Source: Desertifilum tharense IPPAS B-1220
GTDB lineage: Bacteria; Cyanobacteriota; Cyanobacteriia; Cyanobacteriales; Desertifilaceae
DNA length: 62,957 nucleotides
Assembly (NCBI RefSeq): GCF_001746915.1
Contig: NZ_MJGC01000062.1
Coordinates: 1 to 62,957 of the forward strand
Reading direction: 5' to 3'
Part shown: positions 8,290 through 16,473 of the stretch, one piece after another
Layout of the letters: each line of letters opens with the position of its first letter
How positions within the stretch are numbered: the stretch's first letter is position 1
The notes under the pieces: generated by a model
Told to the model about the DNA's origin: nothing
The model's input: the letters and a program-made list of their open reading frames with translations, nothing else
The model's database searches: none
Made by a program: the position numbers and the translations under genes

Positions 8290-9606
8290 TCAACCGGGTT
8301 GTTCGAGGTCTTCGATGGCTTTGGGGACGCCTGCGGTGAGGACTTCATGGCCTGTTGGGGTGACGAGGAGGTCATCTTCGATGCGGATGCCGATCCCGCG
8401 CCAGCGATCGCTCACAGGGGGTTGTCCCTCGGCGGGTTCAATGTCTGGGGAGATATACAAGCCGGGTTCAACGGTGAGAATATGTCCGGGTTGGAGGGCG
8501 ATCCAGGTTTCTTCGTTGTGTTTGTATGCGCCGCAGTCATGCACGTCTAAGCCTAACCAGTGGCCGGTGCGATGCATGTAGAAGGGTTTATATTTCTCTT
8601 CTTGGATGATTTCGTCGATATCTCCGGCTAAGAGTCCGATTTCAATTAAGCCTTCGACAAGGACGCGCACGGCAGTCTCGTGAAACTGATTGTAGGGGTT
8701 GCCGGGTTGTACTTGGGCGATCGCGCTTTTTTGCGCCTCTAGGACAATTTCGTATAAGGCCTTTTGTTCGCCGCTAAATTTGCCGCTAACGGGGAAGGTG
8801 CGGGTAATATCGCCATTGTAGTAGTCGTAGCAGCATCCAGCATCAATCAGCAGCAGATCGCCTGCTTGCAGGGGGGCCTGATTTTCAATGTAGTGCAGCA
8901 CGCAGGCATTCGCCCCGGTTGCCACAATTGAAGGATAAGCTGGCCCCATTCCGCCGCGCAAGCGGAACAGATGCTCCATTTCGGCTTGAATTTCGTATTC
9001 ATAGCGACCGGGATGGGCGATCGCTCTAGCATGGTTATGGGCTTCAACGGAAATGGCGATCGCTTTCCGCATTTGCTCAATTTCGGCCTCGCTTTTCACC
9101 ATCCGCAGGGGATGCAAGACAACCCGCGCATCTTCTAAGGCGGTTGGGCCCACTCCCCGTTTTTGATATTGGGCCATCTGGCGCTGCCAATGGGAAAGCA
9201 CCGTTTCATTAAAAGCGCGATCGCGTCCCAAATGATAGTAAATGCGATCGGCTTTTTCCAAGTATTGCGGCAGCTTTTCATCCAGTTCGCTGATGGGATA
9301 CGCTTCATCAGCCCCGTAAAGGGTTTTCGCCGCCTCTATCCCCACGCGATACCCCGTCCAGATTTCCTTGTCGCGTTCTTTGGGTTGCACAAATAACACA
9401 AACCGATGTTCGGGATGGTGAGGTGCAAGAACCGCCACGGCTTCCGGTTCGTTAAACCCCGTCAGATAGTAAAAATCGCTATCTTGACGATACACATACT
9501 CAACATCATGGTGCATCACGGCAGTCGGGGCACTGCGAAAGATGGCGGTTCCCTGACCGATTTTAGAAAGAAGCTGTTCGCGGCGTTGGCGGTATTCTGC
9601 TTGCAT
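8290..9606 (-). CDS. pepP: Xaa-Pro aminopeptidase (aminopeptidase P)
   Basis: This 438-aa M24 metallopeptidase removes N-terminal residues that precede proline. An N-terminal AMP_N domain (about 1-135) is followed by a pita-bread catalytic domain. All five dimetal ligands are present: D255, D266, H349, E380 and E410, in the motifs DAG, NGDITRTF, HRTGHWLG, VEPGLY and RIEDD. Length is normal for the family. The start ATG is unambiguous. It is the first minus-strand gene before the DGDI cluster; co-transcription is possible given the 113-bp gap, but no functional link is evident. Confidence 0.95.
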   Translation of the reverse strand: MQAEYRQRREQLLSKIGQGTAIFRSAPTAVMHHDVEYVYRQDSDFYYLTGFNEPEAVAVLAPHHPEHRFVLFVQPKERDKEIWTGYRVGIEAAKTLYGADEAYPISELDEKLPQYLEKADRIYYHLGRDRAFNETVLSHWQRQMAQYQKRGVGPTALEDARVVLHPLRMVKSEAEIEQMRKAIAISVEAHNHARAIAHPGRYEYEIQAEMEHLFRLRGGMGPAYPSIVATGANACVLHYIENQAPLQAGDLLLIDAGCCYDYYNGDITRTFPVSGKFSGEQKALYEIVLEAQKSAIAQVQPGNPYNQFHETAVRVLVEGLIEIGLLAGDIDEIIQEEKYKPFYMHRTGHWLGLDVHDCGAYKHNEETWIALQPGHILTVEPGLYISPDIEPAEGQPPVSDRWRGIGIRIEDDLLVTPTGHEVLTAGVPKAIEDLEQPG

Positions 9607-9626
9607 GGGGAATAGAGATCGATAAA

Positions 9627-10403
9627 CTAGAAGCGATAACTCATCACTTTAATTTCTGAACCGCTGCGAGGCAAGTCAGCTTGGGTCAGCGCTACGGTAT
9701 CGCTATTGGTGCGGCGAACGGGGGTACCGTCCATCAGATTCAAAAATTCATCTAGCCCTACGATATCGCAGGTATTATCAGCCGCTTGCGTCCGGTAGTG
9801 GGTGGGAACGACCAGTTTGGGAGAAAGGGTCTGTAAGGCTTGACGCGCTTCGGTGGGGTTGTAGGCTTTCGGGCCGCCTCCCACGGGAATAAATACGATA
9901 TCGGGGGTGCCTAAAAGAATCCTTTGTTCAACGCTAATTGGCCCAGCAATGCCGCCCAAATGCAAGATGTTAATGCCTGCTTGTTGCCAGCGCCAAGCCA
10001 CGTTAACTCCAAAGCGGCGTCCCCCTTCGCGGTCGTGATCGGTGCGAATGCCTTGAATTTGCTTATTGTCCATCTGGTAAACGCCGGGTTCGTAGAGGAG
10101 GCGCGGGTTTCCAGGTAGGGTTTCAATTGCCCCTTCGTCGAGTAATTGCGAACTAATTAAAACTAAGTCGGTTTCAATACTGGGGGGACGATAACCCGCC
10201 GTGCAGCCAATATTCCGGAAGGGGTTGACTAGAACCCGTTGACCGCCTCCGGTGAACAGAAAGCAGGTATGTCCTAACCATTGAACGGAAAGGCGATCGC
10301 TATTTTGGGCGACGGAGGGTTTGAACCCAGAAGCCCAAGTTGTTCCCATCGCCGTCAGCAAACTCGCGCCCGCATAGCGCATCAACTGTCGCCGTCTCAT
10401 CAT
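9627..10403 (-). CDS. Tat-exported metallo-beta-lactamase-fold protein (UlaG-like)
   Basis: The 258-aa product begins with a twin-arginine signal (RRRQLMRYAG then a hydrophobic stretch to about residue 30), so export of a folded protein is likely. The mature part has the UlaG-like metal-dependent hydrolase pattern: WLGHTCF, then TDHDREGGRRFG, HLGG and VPTHYRT near the end. The canonical HxHxDH motif is not seen in full, and the metal site and substrate are uncertain. Two adjacent ATGs at the start (10403 and 10400) cannot be separated. It lies 20 bp upstream of pepP on the same strand. Confidence 0.85.
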   Translation of the reverse strand: MMRRRQLMRYAGASLLTAMGTTWASGFKPSVAQNSDRLSVQWLGHTCFLFTGGGQRVLVNPFRNIGCTAGYRPPSIETDLVLISSQLLDEGAIETLPGNPRLLYEPGVYQMDNKQIQGIRTDHDREGGRRFGVNVAWRWQQAGINILHLGGIAGPISVEQRILLGTPDIVFIPVGGGPKAYNPTEARQALQTLSPKLVVPTHYRTQAADNTCDIVGLDEFLNLMDGTPVRRTNSDTVALTQADLPRSGSEIKVMSYRF

Positions 10404-10470
10404 CTTGATCTAAATTTGGGGTTGTGCAGGTTGGGATCGAACTCCCGAAAGTTTTTATTTTAAGCGCCGC

Positions 10471-11085
10471 TTAAGCAGAAACCGCAATTTTGGCACTGGG
10501 AATGCTGGTTAAAAAATTCCGCAGCAATTGCTTTCCGGCTTGCGTCAAAATACTTTCTGGGTGGAACTGGACGCCTTCAATATGGGGATAGTTCCGATGG
10601 CGGACGCCCATAATCGTACCATCGTCTACCCATGCTGTGATTTCTAGCTCTTCTGGACAACTCTGGCGTTCGATGACGAGGGAATGGTAGCGGGTGGCGA
10701 GGAAGGGGTTTTCTAGACCGCGAAAGACTCCTGTATTGTTGTGATGTACCTCGGAGGTTTTCCCGTGCATTAAGGTGGGGGCGGAGGTAATTTGACCGCC
10801 AAAGACTAAGCCCATTGCTTGATGCCCCAAACAAACGCCGAAAATGGGGGTATTCGATCCGAGTTCGCGGATAATATCGGGGGAAATGCCTGCATCTTCT
10901 GGACGACCGGGCCCCGGAGAAATGACGATCGCATCGGGTTGCTGTTGGCGAATTTCGTCGAGAGAGATTTTATCGTTGCGGTAAACGCGAATGTCCTGAG
11001 CAATGGGCAGTTCAGCGCCCAATTCGCCAATGTACTGCACGAGGTTATAGGTAAAACTATCGTAATTATCGATAACTATAATCAA
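10471..11085 (-). CDS. trpG: Anthranilate/aminodeoxychorismate synthase glutaminase subunit
   Basis: This 204-aa class I glutamine amidotransferase supplies ammonia to anthranilate synthase (tryptophan) and possibly to aminodeoxychorismate synthase (folate). The triad is C85 (GVCLGHQ), H175 and E177 (QFHPES). The GPG oxyanion motif and SEVHH are also present. The start is TTG with AGGAG 9 nt upstream; a HIP1 octamer fills the spacer. No trpE or pabB partner lies nearby, as is common in cyanobacteria. TrpG and PabA cannot be told apart by sequence alone. Confidence 0.92.
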   Translation of the reverse strand: MIIVIDNYDSFTYNLVQYIGELGAELPIAQDIRVYRNDKISLDEIRQQQPDAIVISPGPGRPEDAGISPDIIRELGSNTPIFGVCLGHQAMGLVFGGQITSAPTLMHGKTSEVHHNNTGVFRGLENPFLATRYHSLVIERQSCPEELEITAWVDDGTIMGVRHRNYPHIEGVQFHPESILTQAGKQLLRNFLTSIPSAKIAVSA

Positions 11086-11206
11086 GCGATCGCGCTCCTT
11101 CAGAATGATTGCTCGGTTTTCGATTGTAACGTTTTGAGTTTAGAGATTGAGAACGGCGCTAGTTCAACCGTTGGCCGAGGCGATCGCACCCAATGCCAGC
11201 CACTCG

Positions 11207-11659
11207 CTAGCGAAACGCTTGAATCCGTTCAATTAAGGGTGGGAAAATTAAAGAACCTGCGACCAAAACCGCCGCCAGTGCCGAGACGAGAACCGCCGCC
11301 GCCGCACAGTCTTTGGCAATTTTCGCCAGTTCGTGAAAGGTTTGTTTGACGGTTAAATCGACAACGGCTTCTAAGGCGGTATTTAACAGTTCCATTGCCA
11401 ACACTAAACCAATCGTCAGACCAATTACAGCAATTTCTACAAACGGGAGTTGCAGCACAACTCCCGCCGTAATGGCTAAAAGACCGAAAATCAGATGGAT
11501 GCGGAAATTACGCTGAGTCATAAACGCGTAAAATAATCCCGCACCCGCATATCTAAAACTCACCAGTAAGCTTGTCGCGACTCGCCAAGATAGTTCTCGG
11601 TTTGGGGGAGTCAGTTTGCTAGAGGCGGTTGGGGTTGAAGTGAATTGTTTGCTAGACAT
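11207..11659 (-). CDS. dgkA: Diacylglycerol/undecaprenol kinase family protein
   Basis: This is a 150-aa integral membrane kinase. The family signature ELLNTALEAVVD sits near residue 100, followed by a cytoplasmic stretch (HELAKIAKDCAAAAVL) and a last membrane helix. Three to four hydrophobic segments are visible. The N-terminal ~35 residues form a polar extension typical of cyanobacterial members. Likely reaction: phosphorylation of undecaprenol or diacylglycerol in the plasma membrane. It lies 79 bp downstream of ybeY; ybeY-dgkA adjacency is common in bacteria. Confidence 0.92.
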   Translation of the reverse strand: MSSKQFTSTPTASSKLTPPNRELSWRVATSLLVSFRYAGAGLFYAFMTQRNFRIHLIFGLLAITAGVVLQLPFVEIAVIGLTIGLVLAMELLNTALEAVVDLTVKQTFHELAKIAKDCAAAAVLVSALAAVLVAGSLIFPPLIERIQAFR

Positions 11660-11737
11660 AAGTCAGAAACGTCCATCGGTGGATAAACTGCAAGCAATTT
11701 TTGCATTCAATACAGCATTCTGTTTCAGCAATCCGTA

Positions 11738-12322
11738 TCAATTGAGCTGTAAACTCGGCGCATTGATGCCAACAAGCTGCAAGAGATTTTGTTGTTGATT
11801 CAGCATTTGTTCTAGAGTTTCATCATCGGGATGATCCCACCCTAGAAGATGAAGTAAACCATGCGCCGCTAGCCATGCCAGTTCGCATTGCAAGGAATGC
11901 TGTTGTTGTTGAGCTTGTTGATTGGCTGTCTCTACTGAAATTACAATATCGCCTAGGTAAAGCGGATACTCACCCCTTTCGGTAGAAATTGGCGTCTCGA
12001 CTTCTAAGGCTGCAAACGCCAAAACATCGGTGGGTTGGTCAATCTGGCGATATTGAGCGTTAAGAGATTGAATTTCGCGATCGTCAGTCAGCCGCAGACT
12101 CAGTTCGTAACCACAAGCTAAGGGAAAAGACGCAAATTGCTGCGCCTGCTGGACTTTTAAGTATTCGATCCACGCCGCAAACCAATTTTCCCAAGTTTCA
12201 TCAGAAATCGGGCAAGGGGGATCGACAGGGCAATTTTGAACGCTCAGTTCAACATCCACGCTCAGAGTTCCAAAAAGTAGCAAGTTGTTGGCGCTATTAT
12301 CACGGTTGTTCAAGAATTCCAC
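11738..12322 (-). CDS. ybeY: Endoribonuclease YbeY, 16S rRNA maturation factor
   Basis: The zinc motif HGLLHLLGWDH, with three His ligands, is complete near residue 150. It is preceded by the usual TDVLAFA and LGDIVIS motifs. The protein acts in 16S rRNA 3' end maturation and ribosome quality control. The start is uncertain: the longest frame begins at 12322, but a GTG at 12259 with GGAA about 10 nt upstream would match the usual N-terminus (VDVELSVQ) better. It lies between the DUF3285 peptide gene and dgkA on the same strand. Confidence 0.93.
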   Translation of the reverse strand: MEFLNNRDNSANNLLLFGTLSVDVELSVQNCPVDPPCPISDETWENWFAAWIEYLKVQQAQQFASFPLACGYELSLRLTDDREIQSLNAQYRQIDQPTDVLAFAALEVETPISTERGEYPLYLGDIVISVETANQQAQQQQHSLQCELAWLAAHGLLHLLGWDHPDDETLEQMLNQQQNLLQLVGINAPSLQLN

Positions 12323-12335
12323 AACCTAAATGTCT

Positions 12336-12521
12336 CTAGCGGGTGAGATACGACAAACCGACAAGTACGCTTAAAAGCGCGATCGTAGTGAGTGCAAAGT
12401 GTTTGAGTGAAGTCCCTCGCTTGCGAACCATATTCCGCATCGCCAGTTTCACATAAGTCGGCTTAGGTTCTGCATTCACCGCCGGATCGAGTTTTTGTTC
12501 GGTTTCTGGAAGATTAGACAC
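12336..12521 (-). CDS. DUF3285 small membrane protein
   Basis: The product is 61 aa. A polar, proline-containing N-terminus leads into a conserved basic motif (YVKLAMRNMVRKRGTSLKH) and a single C-terminal membrane helix. This matches the cyanobacteria-specific DUF3285 family, whose function is unknown. The start is GTG (12521) with GAGGAA upstream. It is the first gene before ybeY and dgkA, only 13 bp from ybeY. Confidence 0.85.
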   Translation of the reverse strand: MSNLPETEQKLDPAVNAEPKPTYVKLAMRNMVRKRGTSLKHFALTTIALLSVLVGLSYLTR

Positions 12522-12576
12522 GAGTTGAACGATTCCTCATTAGAGTGTAAAACGCTACTTTCTACTTTAGTCCAAG

Positions 12577-12931
12577 TCAAAAGAGTGCTGAGTAAGTTCC
12601 GAGTTCCGAGTTCCGAGTGGGGAATAGAGTGCTGAGTGCTGAGTAAGTTCCGAGTTCCGAGTTCCGAGTTCCGAGTGGGGAATAGAGTGCTGAGTGCTGA
12701 GTGCTGAGTGGGGAAAAGTTTGTGGAGTTATTAGAAAACTCTCTCTTCCCCCAACTCCCTTCTTCCCCAACCCCCAACCCCCAACCCCCAACCCCCAACT
12801 CCCAATTCCCATTCTTCCCCAACCCCCAACTCCCAACTCCCAATTCCCATTCTTCCCCCCATCCCCCCACCTTCCCACCTTCCCATCCTCTTCTCACTCA
12901 GCACTCAGCACTTTCTACTCAGCACTCTCTG
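12577..12931. repeat. Heptamer repeat array 2 (STRR type)
   Basis: This 355-bp gene-free stretch is made of 7-bp repeats: GTTCCGA and GTGCTGA units (12577-12712), CCCAACC/CCCAACT units (12750-12870) and ACTCAGC units up to the prfB stop codon. The C-rich part puts a G-rich strand on the minus strand. The array ends directly against prfB. No gene is supported; the ORFs crossing it are repeat translations. Confidence 0.88.
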
Positions 12932-14054
12932 CTAAGAGGCCGTTTCGACGAGTTGATTTTCCTGCCGCAGGTAGCCTTGGATGAAAGCGTCTATTTCGCC
13001 GTTCATCACTTCCGTGACGCCAGTGGTTTCGATGCCAGTGCGGACATCTTTCACCATTTGGTAGGGGTGGAAGACGTAGTTGCGAATTTGATTGCCCCAA
13101 GCGGCTTCCACGATATCACCGCGAATGTCTGCAATTTCTTTAGCCCGTTGCTCTTGGGCGACAATTAGGAGTTTAGCTTTCAAACGCGCGATCGCCTTCT
13201 CTTTATTTTGCTGCTGGCTGCGTTCTTCCGTACAGCGCACTGCTAACCCTGTAGGCAGGTGAACGACTCGGACGGCTGTTTCAACCTTATTCACGTTTTG
13301 ACCGCCTTTACCGCCCGCCCGCGAGGTGGTAATCTCCAAATCCTTGTCCGGAATCTCCAGTTGCACATCTTCATCTAAGACAGGCATGATTTCCACGCCT
13401 GCAAAGCTGGTTTGACGCTTGCCATTGGCATTAAACGGGGAAATTCGCACGAGGCGATGGGTGCCTTTTTCGGCTTTGAGATAGCCGTAAGCATAGCGCC
13501 CTTCAATTTCTAAGGTAGCTGACTTAATTCCAGCCTCATCGCCTTCAGAAAGCTCGGTGAGGCGAACTTTATACCCATTGTTTTCGCCCCAACGGGTATA
13601 CATCCGCAATAACATTTCTGCCCAGTCTTGAGCATCGGTTCCGCCTGCACCCGCGTTAATGCTCAAAACCGCTCCCTTTTTGTCATAAGGTCCCGATAAG
13701 AGTTGTTGCAACTCCCATTGATCGAGTTCGCGGCTCAGTTGCGTAACATTAGAGTGTGCTTCTTGGAGTAACGCTTCGTCTTCGTCTAATTCCAGTAACT
13801 CCAAGACGGCTTTAGCATCTTCTAGATTAGCTTTCCACTGCTCAAATTGCGTCTGATGGCTTTTGAGATCGTTCAACTCTTGCAGGGTGGTTTGGGCTGT
13901 ATTTTGATCGTCCCAAAACTCAGGCTGGGCTGCAAGTTGCTCTAAGTCGTGAATTTTAGCTTGAAGTGCAGGTAAGTCAAAGATAGTCCTGGGTTTTACC
14001 CAGGCGCTCAGACAACGTTTCAACGTCGCGTTTAATATCCAACAGGTCGATCAT
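12932..14054 (-). CDS. prfB: Peptide chain release factor 2, with programmed +1 frameshift
   Basis: RF2 recognises UGA and UAA and triggers peptidyl-tRNA hydrolysis. The gene is in two frames. ATG at 14054 opens 25 codons ending ...TQDYL at an in-frame TGA (13979-13977). Skipping one base (13979) continues in the +1 frame as DLPALQAK... to the stop at 12932, giving about 373 aa, normal for RF2. The GGQ motif lies in [10 protein letters not shown], and the SPF-type stop-recognition region is present. A caller that ignores the shift starts at 14023 with a spurious N-terminus. The site autoregulates RF2: low RF2 favours the shift. Confidence 0.96.
13976..13992 (-). promoter_or_regulatory. RF2 recoding site (CTT-TGA-C)
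   Basis: Reading the minus strand, codon 25 is CTT, codon 26 is the stop TGA and the next base is C. This is the classical RF2 slippery sequence CUU UGA C. An AGGA Shine-Dalgarno-like stimulator ends six bases upstream of the CTT, close to the E. coli arrangement. The protein sequence is only continuous if ribosomes shift here. Confidence 0.95.
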
Positions 14055-14127
14055 AAACTCGGTACATCACAATCTTTACTGTTGTTGATTTTAGCGGTTG
14101 CTCTGCCCATTGAGAGGAGGAGGGTAC

Positions 14128-14437
14128 AAAGTTCCGAGTGGGGAAGAGGGTGGGGGGAAAGAAGGGAATTAGGAATTAGGAGTTGGGGGTTGGGGAAGAA
14201 TGGGAATTCAGGATTAATCTTGACTGACTCTCAGGCTTCTCGGAACTCAGAACTCTTTTCCTCACTCAGCACTCTTGAATCCCCACATCTGCCCACCCTC
14301 TTCTACTCAGCACACTGCTTCGCAGAAGCTAGCGCAACAGCACTTTCCACTCAGCACTCTTGAATCCCCCCACCTCCCCATCTCCCCACCCTCTTTTCCC
14401 CAACTCCCAACTCCTAACTCCCAATTCCCTTTCTTCC
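14128..14437. repeat. Heptamer repeat array 3 with 25-nt insertion
   Basis: This is an intergenic STRR-type array between prfB and the alpha/beta-hydrolase-like gene. It holds G-rich units (14160-14205), ACTCAGC units (14262-14362) and C-rich units (14375-14437). At 14314-14338 it is interrupted by a 25-nt element flanked on both sides by AGCAC (14309-14313 and 14339-14343). No coding region is supported. Confidence 0.87.
14314..14338. mobile_element. Small dispersed element copy A (25 nt)
   Basis: The element contains CTGCTTCGCAGAAGCTAGCG and sits between duplicated AGCAC pentamers inside heptamer array 3. Removing it with one pentamer restores an uninterrupted ACTCAGCACTTTCC run. Related copies lie at 43382-43405 and 58147-58171. 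It resembles the small dispersed repeats reported in heptamer arrays of Nostoc. Confidence 0.6.
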
Positions 14438-15226
14438 TCAAGCCTCAGAAACGCAACTCGGAATCAACAGGGGGGTAAAAGTCCCTTTCCAGAATTGGAG
14501 GATGACTCGTCCGACTTCTTGGGGATAGAAGTAGTGAAAGAAGTGATAGCCTTGGGGAGCTAGCCAGATGCGATCGCTCTTTTTAAGGTGTGATTTCCAT
14601 CCCACAATCTGCTGGCTATCGACAATAGGATCGTTTTGACTCCCGCACACTAACAAAGGGACAGATACTCTAACTGGCGGTAAACTAGCCCGTTTGTACA
14701 AGGAGTGAGGAGAGATGGAGGTGTCTAAGTCGCGTTCTAGCAGACTTACGATTGCTTGGGCTGTACCTTGACTCTGCTGCCCTAAGAGGGTATGTACCAT
14801 TTGGGTGAGAACTTGGTAGCGGCTACAGGGTAGCAGTTGGCGTAAAACGTAGTAGTGTGCGTGCCAGTTGAGCGCCGGATGAACGCCAACCCCCAGTAGG
14901 GTTAGAGATTTCACTTTTTCAGGATACCGAGCAGCGTAGAGCAAGCCGAGCAACCCCCCGGTACCATGTCCAATCAGGTGAATTTTACGATTCCCACCAG
15001 GATTGTCTAATGGAGACGCTTCGCGAATGCTGGGCGAATCGTTATTGGTCAAATAGTCATGCAATAATTCAAGTGCTATCTCTAGCGAACAAGGCTCATC
15101 AGCAGATTGATAATAAGTCCATTGCCCGATTCTGAGATGTTGCGATAGGTGCTGCAATAAAGGTTGATCGAAGGATTGCAAGCTAGGGTTAGTAGTTAAC
15201 CATAAACATTCGGGTTTTTCTGACAT
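14438..15226 (-). CDS. Alpha/beta-hydrolase-fold protein, nucleophile Ser replaced (possible IsiC-like)
   Basis: This 262-aa protein has a clear alpha/beta-hydrolase core. The nucleophile elbow reads G86-H87-G88-T89-G90, so the usual Ser is Gly. Acid and His regions (GSQNDPIVD and GYHFFH) remain. It may be non-hydrolytic or use another residue. In Synechocystis an alpha/beta-hydrolase gene (isiC) follows isiAB, and this gene lies downstream of isiB here, but a terminator and one other gene intervene. The isiC identity is therefore only a suggestion. A short palindromic repeat (15012-15030, GACGCTTCGCGAATGC) lies in frame and encodes residues around 66-72. Confidence 0.75.
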   Translation of the reverse strand: MSEKPECLWLTTNPSLQSFDQPLLQHLSQHLRIGQWTYYQSADEPCSLEIALELLHDYLTNNDSPSIREASPLDNPGGNRKIHLIGHGTGGLLGLLYAARYPEKVKSLTLLGVGVHPALNWHAHYYVLRQLLPCSRYQVLTQMVHTLLGQQSQGTAQAIVSLLERDLDTSISPHSLYKRASLPPVRVSVPLLVCGSQNDPIVDSQQIVGWKSHLKKSDRIWLAPQGYHFFHYFYPQEVGRVILQFWKGTFTPLLIPSCVSEA

Positions 15227-15422
15227 TTAAATTGACCTCAAGTCTTTGAAAAGTTTTGATTTTACAAGCCTTCTTTTTGAAGAAAGAGACAGACAACAAC
15301 GAAACTCGGTTTAGTTGTTGCCCAAAAATAACAGCAGCACTGATATCGATCGATTATTTACCGCCCCTAAGCTACACCAACACCACTTTTGACCTATTCC
15401 ATAAATGACCAAATTCTTGTAC

Positions 15423-15743
15423 TTAAATCCAAGATGGACAGCTCTTTTTTGAAACTGGTTTTTGACAAGGAGGCTTAATCTTATCTAAGTTAATTTGCGG
15501 ATAGTCTGTGGGTTCAAAGTCTACGCAGTTCCAAGCCGCTTCAGATAGTGCCTCGCAAGGACGTACCGTACACTTTAAGCGATAGTCGCCCGTATAAAAC
15601 GCGCACTTTGTACAAGGAATCTGATGCAACCGTCGCAATCTAGAAAAAGCTTCCTTAGCCGCCAGCCAAATACTCCAAAGAAAACTAAGCCCTAAAACAA
15701 TTAATAAGGTGTAGTAGAGAGGAGAAAACCAGTTGACTGTCAT
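15423..15743 (-). CDS. Cysteine-rich single-pass membrane protein, unknown function
   Basis: The product is 106 aa. One membrane helix (about residues 9-30) is followed by a soluble domain with five Cys in a pattern that suggests metal binding or disulfides: CTKC, then C58 and C63, and C72 before VDFEP. A further Cys pair lies near the C-terminus. I recognise it only as a conserved cyanobacterial type. It lies between isiB and the hydrolase-like gene on the same strand, separated from isiB by a terminator. Confidence 0.75.
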   Translation of the reverse strand: MTVNWFSPLYYTLLIVLGLSFLWSIWLAAKEAFSRLRRLHQIPCTKCAFYTGDYRLKCTVRPCEALSEAAWNCVDFEPTDYPQINLDKIKPPCQKPVSKKSCPSWI

Positions 15744-15802
15744 GATTTTGCCGAATAGATTTCATGAGGTGTAGAGGAAGTTACTCTATGTTTTTTCAGT
15801 CT

Positions 15803-15855
15803 AAAAAAAGGGTAGGAGAGAATTTAACTCAAGAGTTGCCTCGCTCAACCTACCC
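15803..15855 (-). terminator. Rho-independent terminator after isiB
   Basis: Stem GGGTAGG/CCTACCC (15849-15855 with 15810-15816) encloses a 32-nt loop that can fold further. On the minus strand it is followed by seven T residues (15803-15809). It lies 14 bp after the isiB stop. Confidence 0.75.
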
Positions 15856-15868
15856 ACTTCATTGGGAG

Positions 15869-16378
15869 TTATAGACTAAATTCTCGTTTGAGTTGAGCAA
15901 CCCACGCCTTAACTCGTTCTTCGGTTAATTCCGGTTGGTTGTCTTCATCAACTGCTAGCCCAACAAATTTCCCATTTTTGATGGCTTTAGATTCTGTAAA
16001 GTCGTAGCCTTCCGCCGACCAATATCCGACTGTGGTTCCACCTAGTTCGGAAATCTTTTCTTCCAAAATTCCTAGAGCATCCATAAAGTTATCGGCATAG
16101 CCTACTTGGTCTCCCGTCCCAAAATAGGCAACCTTTTTATTGCTAAAATCAATCTCGTCAAGTTGTGGAAAAAAGCCATCCCAGTCGCTTTGCAACTCGC
16201 CAATGTTCCAAGTCGGACAAGCAACAATCAAATACTCGTAGTTTTCAAAGTCACTTTCATCAGCACTAGAGATATCGTGTAGCGCGACCACATCTTCGCC
16301 TAATTCTTGCTGAATCATTTCAGCAACTGATTCTGTTTTACCGGTCGTTGTCCCAAAAAATAAACCAACTTTAGACAT
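15869..16378 (-). CDS. isiB: Flavodoxin (long-chain)
   Basis: This 169-aa flavodoxin replaces ferredoxin as electron carrier under iron limitation. The FMN-phosphate loop is GTTTGKTESVA near the N-terminus. Conserved ring-stacking regions (TWNIGELQSDW and GTGDQVGYADNF) and the long-chain insertion are present. It lies downstream of isiA and the isiA-psaL fusion, the classical isiAB order, with a stem-loop in the 95-bp gap. Expression is expected to be Fur-controlled with the operon. Confidence 0.95.
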   Translation of the reverse strand: MSKVGLFFGTTTGKTESVAEMIQQELGEDVVALHDISSADESDFENYEYLIVACPTWNIGELQSDWDGFFPQLDEIDFSNKKVAYFGTGDQVGYADNFMDALGILEEKISELGGTTVGYWSAEGYDFTESKAIKNGKFVGLAVDEDNQPELTEERVKAWVAQLKREFSL

Positions 16379-16420
16379 GAATAATCCTAGGATAGTGTAA
16401 CAATGCTGAAGGAGTAGGAA

Positions 16421-16466
16421 AGGCTCTAGAAGAGGAGAACATTAGCCAGGTATGCGCCTAGAGCCT
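16421..16466 (-). other. Stem-loop between isiA-psaL and isiB
   Basis: A perfect 9-bp inverted repeat, AGGCTCTAG (16421-16429) and CTAGAGCCT (16458-16466), encloses a 28-nt loop. There is no T-run on the minus strand. It fits an attenuator or mRNA-processing element that would lower isiB relative to the upstream antenna genes; that role is inferred. Confidence 0.6.
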
Positions 16467-16473
16467 AAAAACT

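Noticed and set aside
12567-12897. Two ~105-aa minus-strand frames in heptamer array 2
   Set aside because: Translations of the repeat ([17 protein letters not shown]); no independent evidence of coding.
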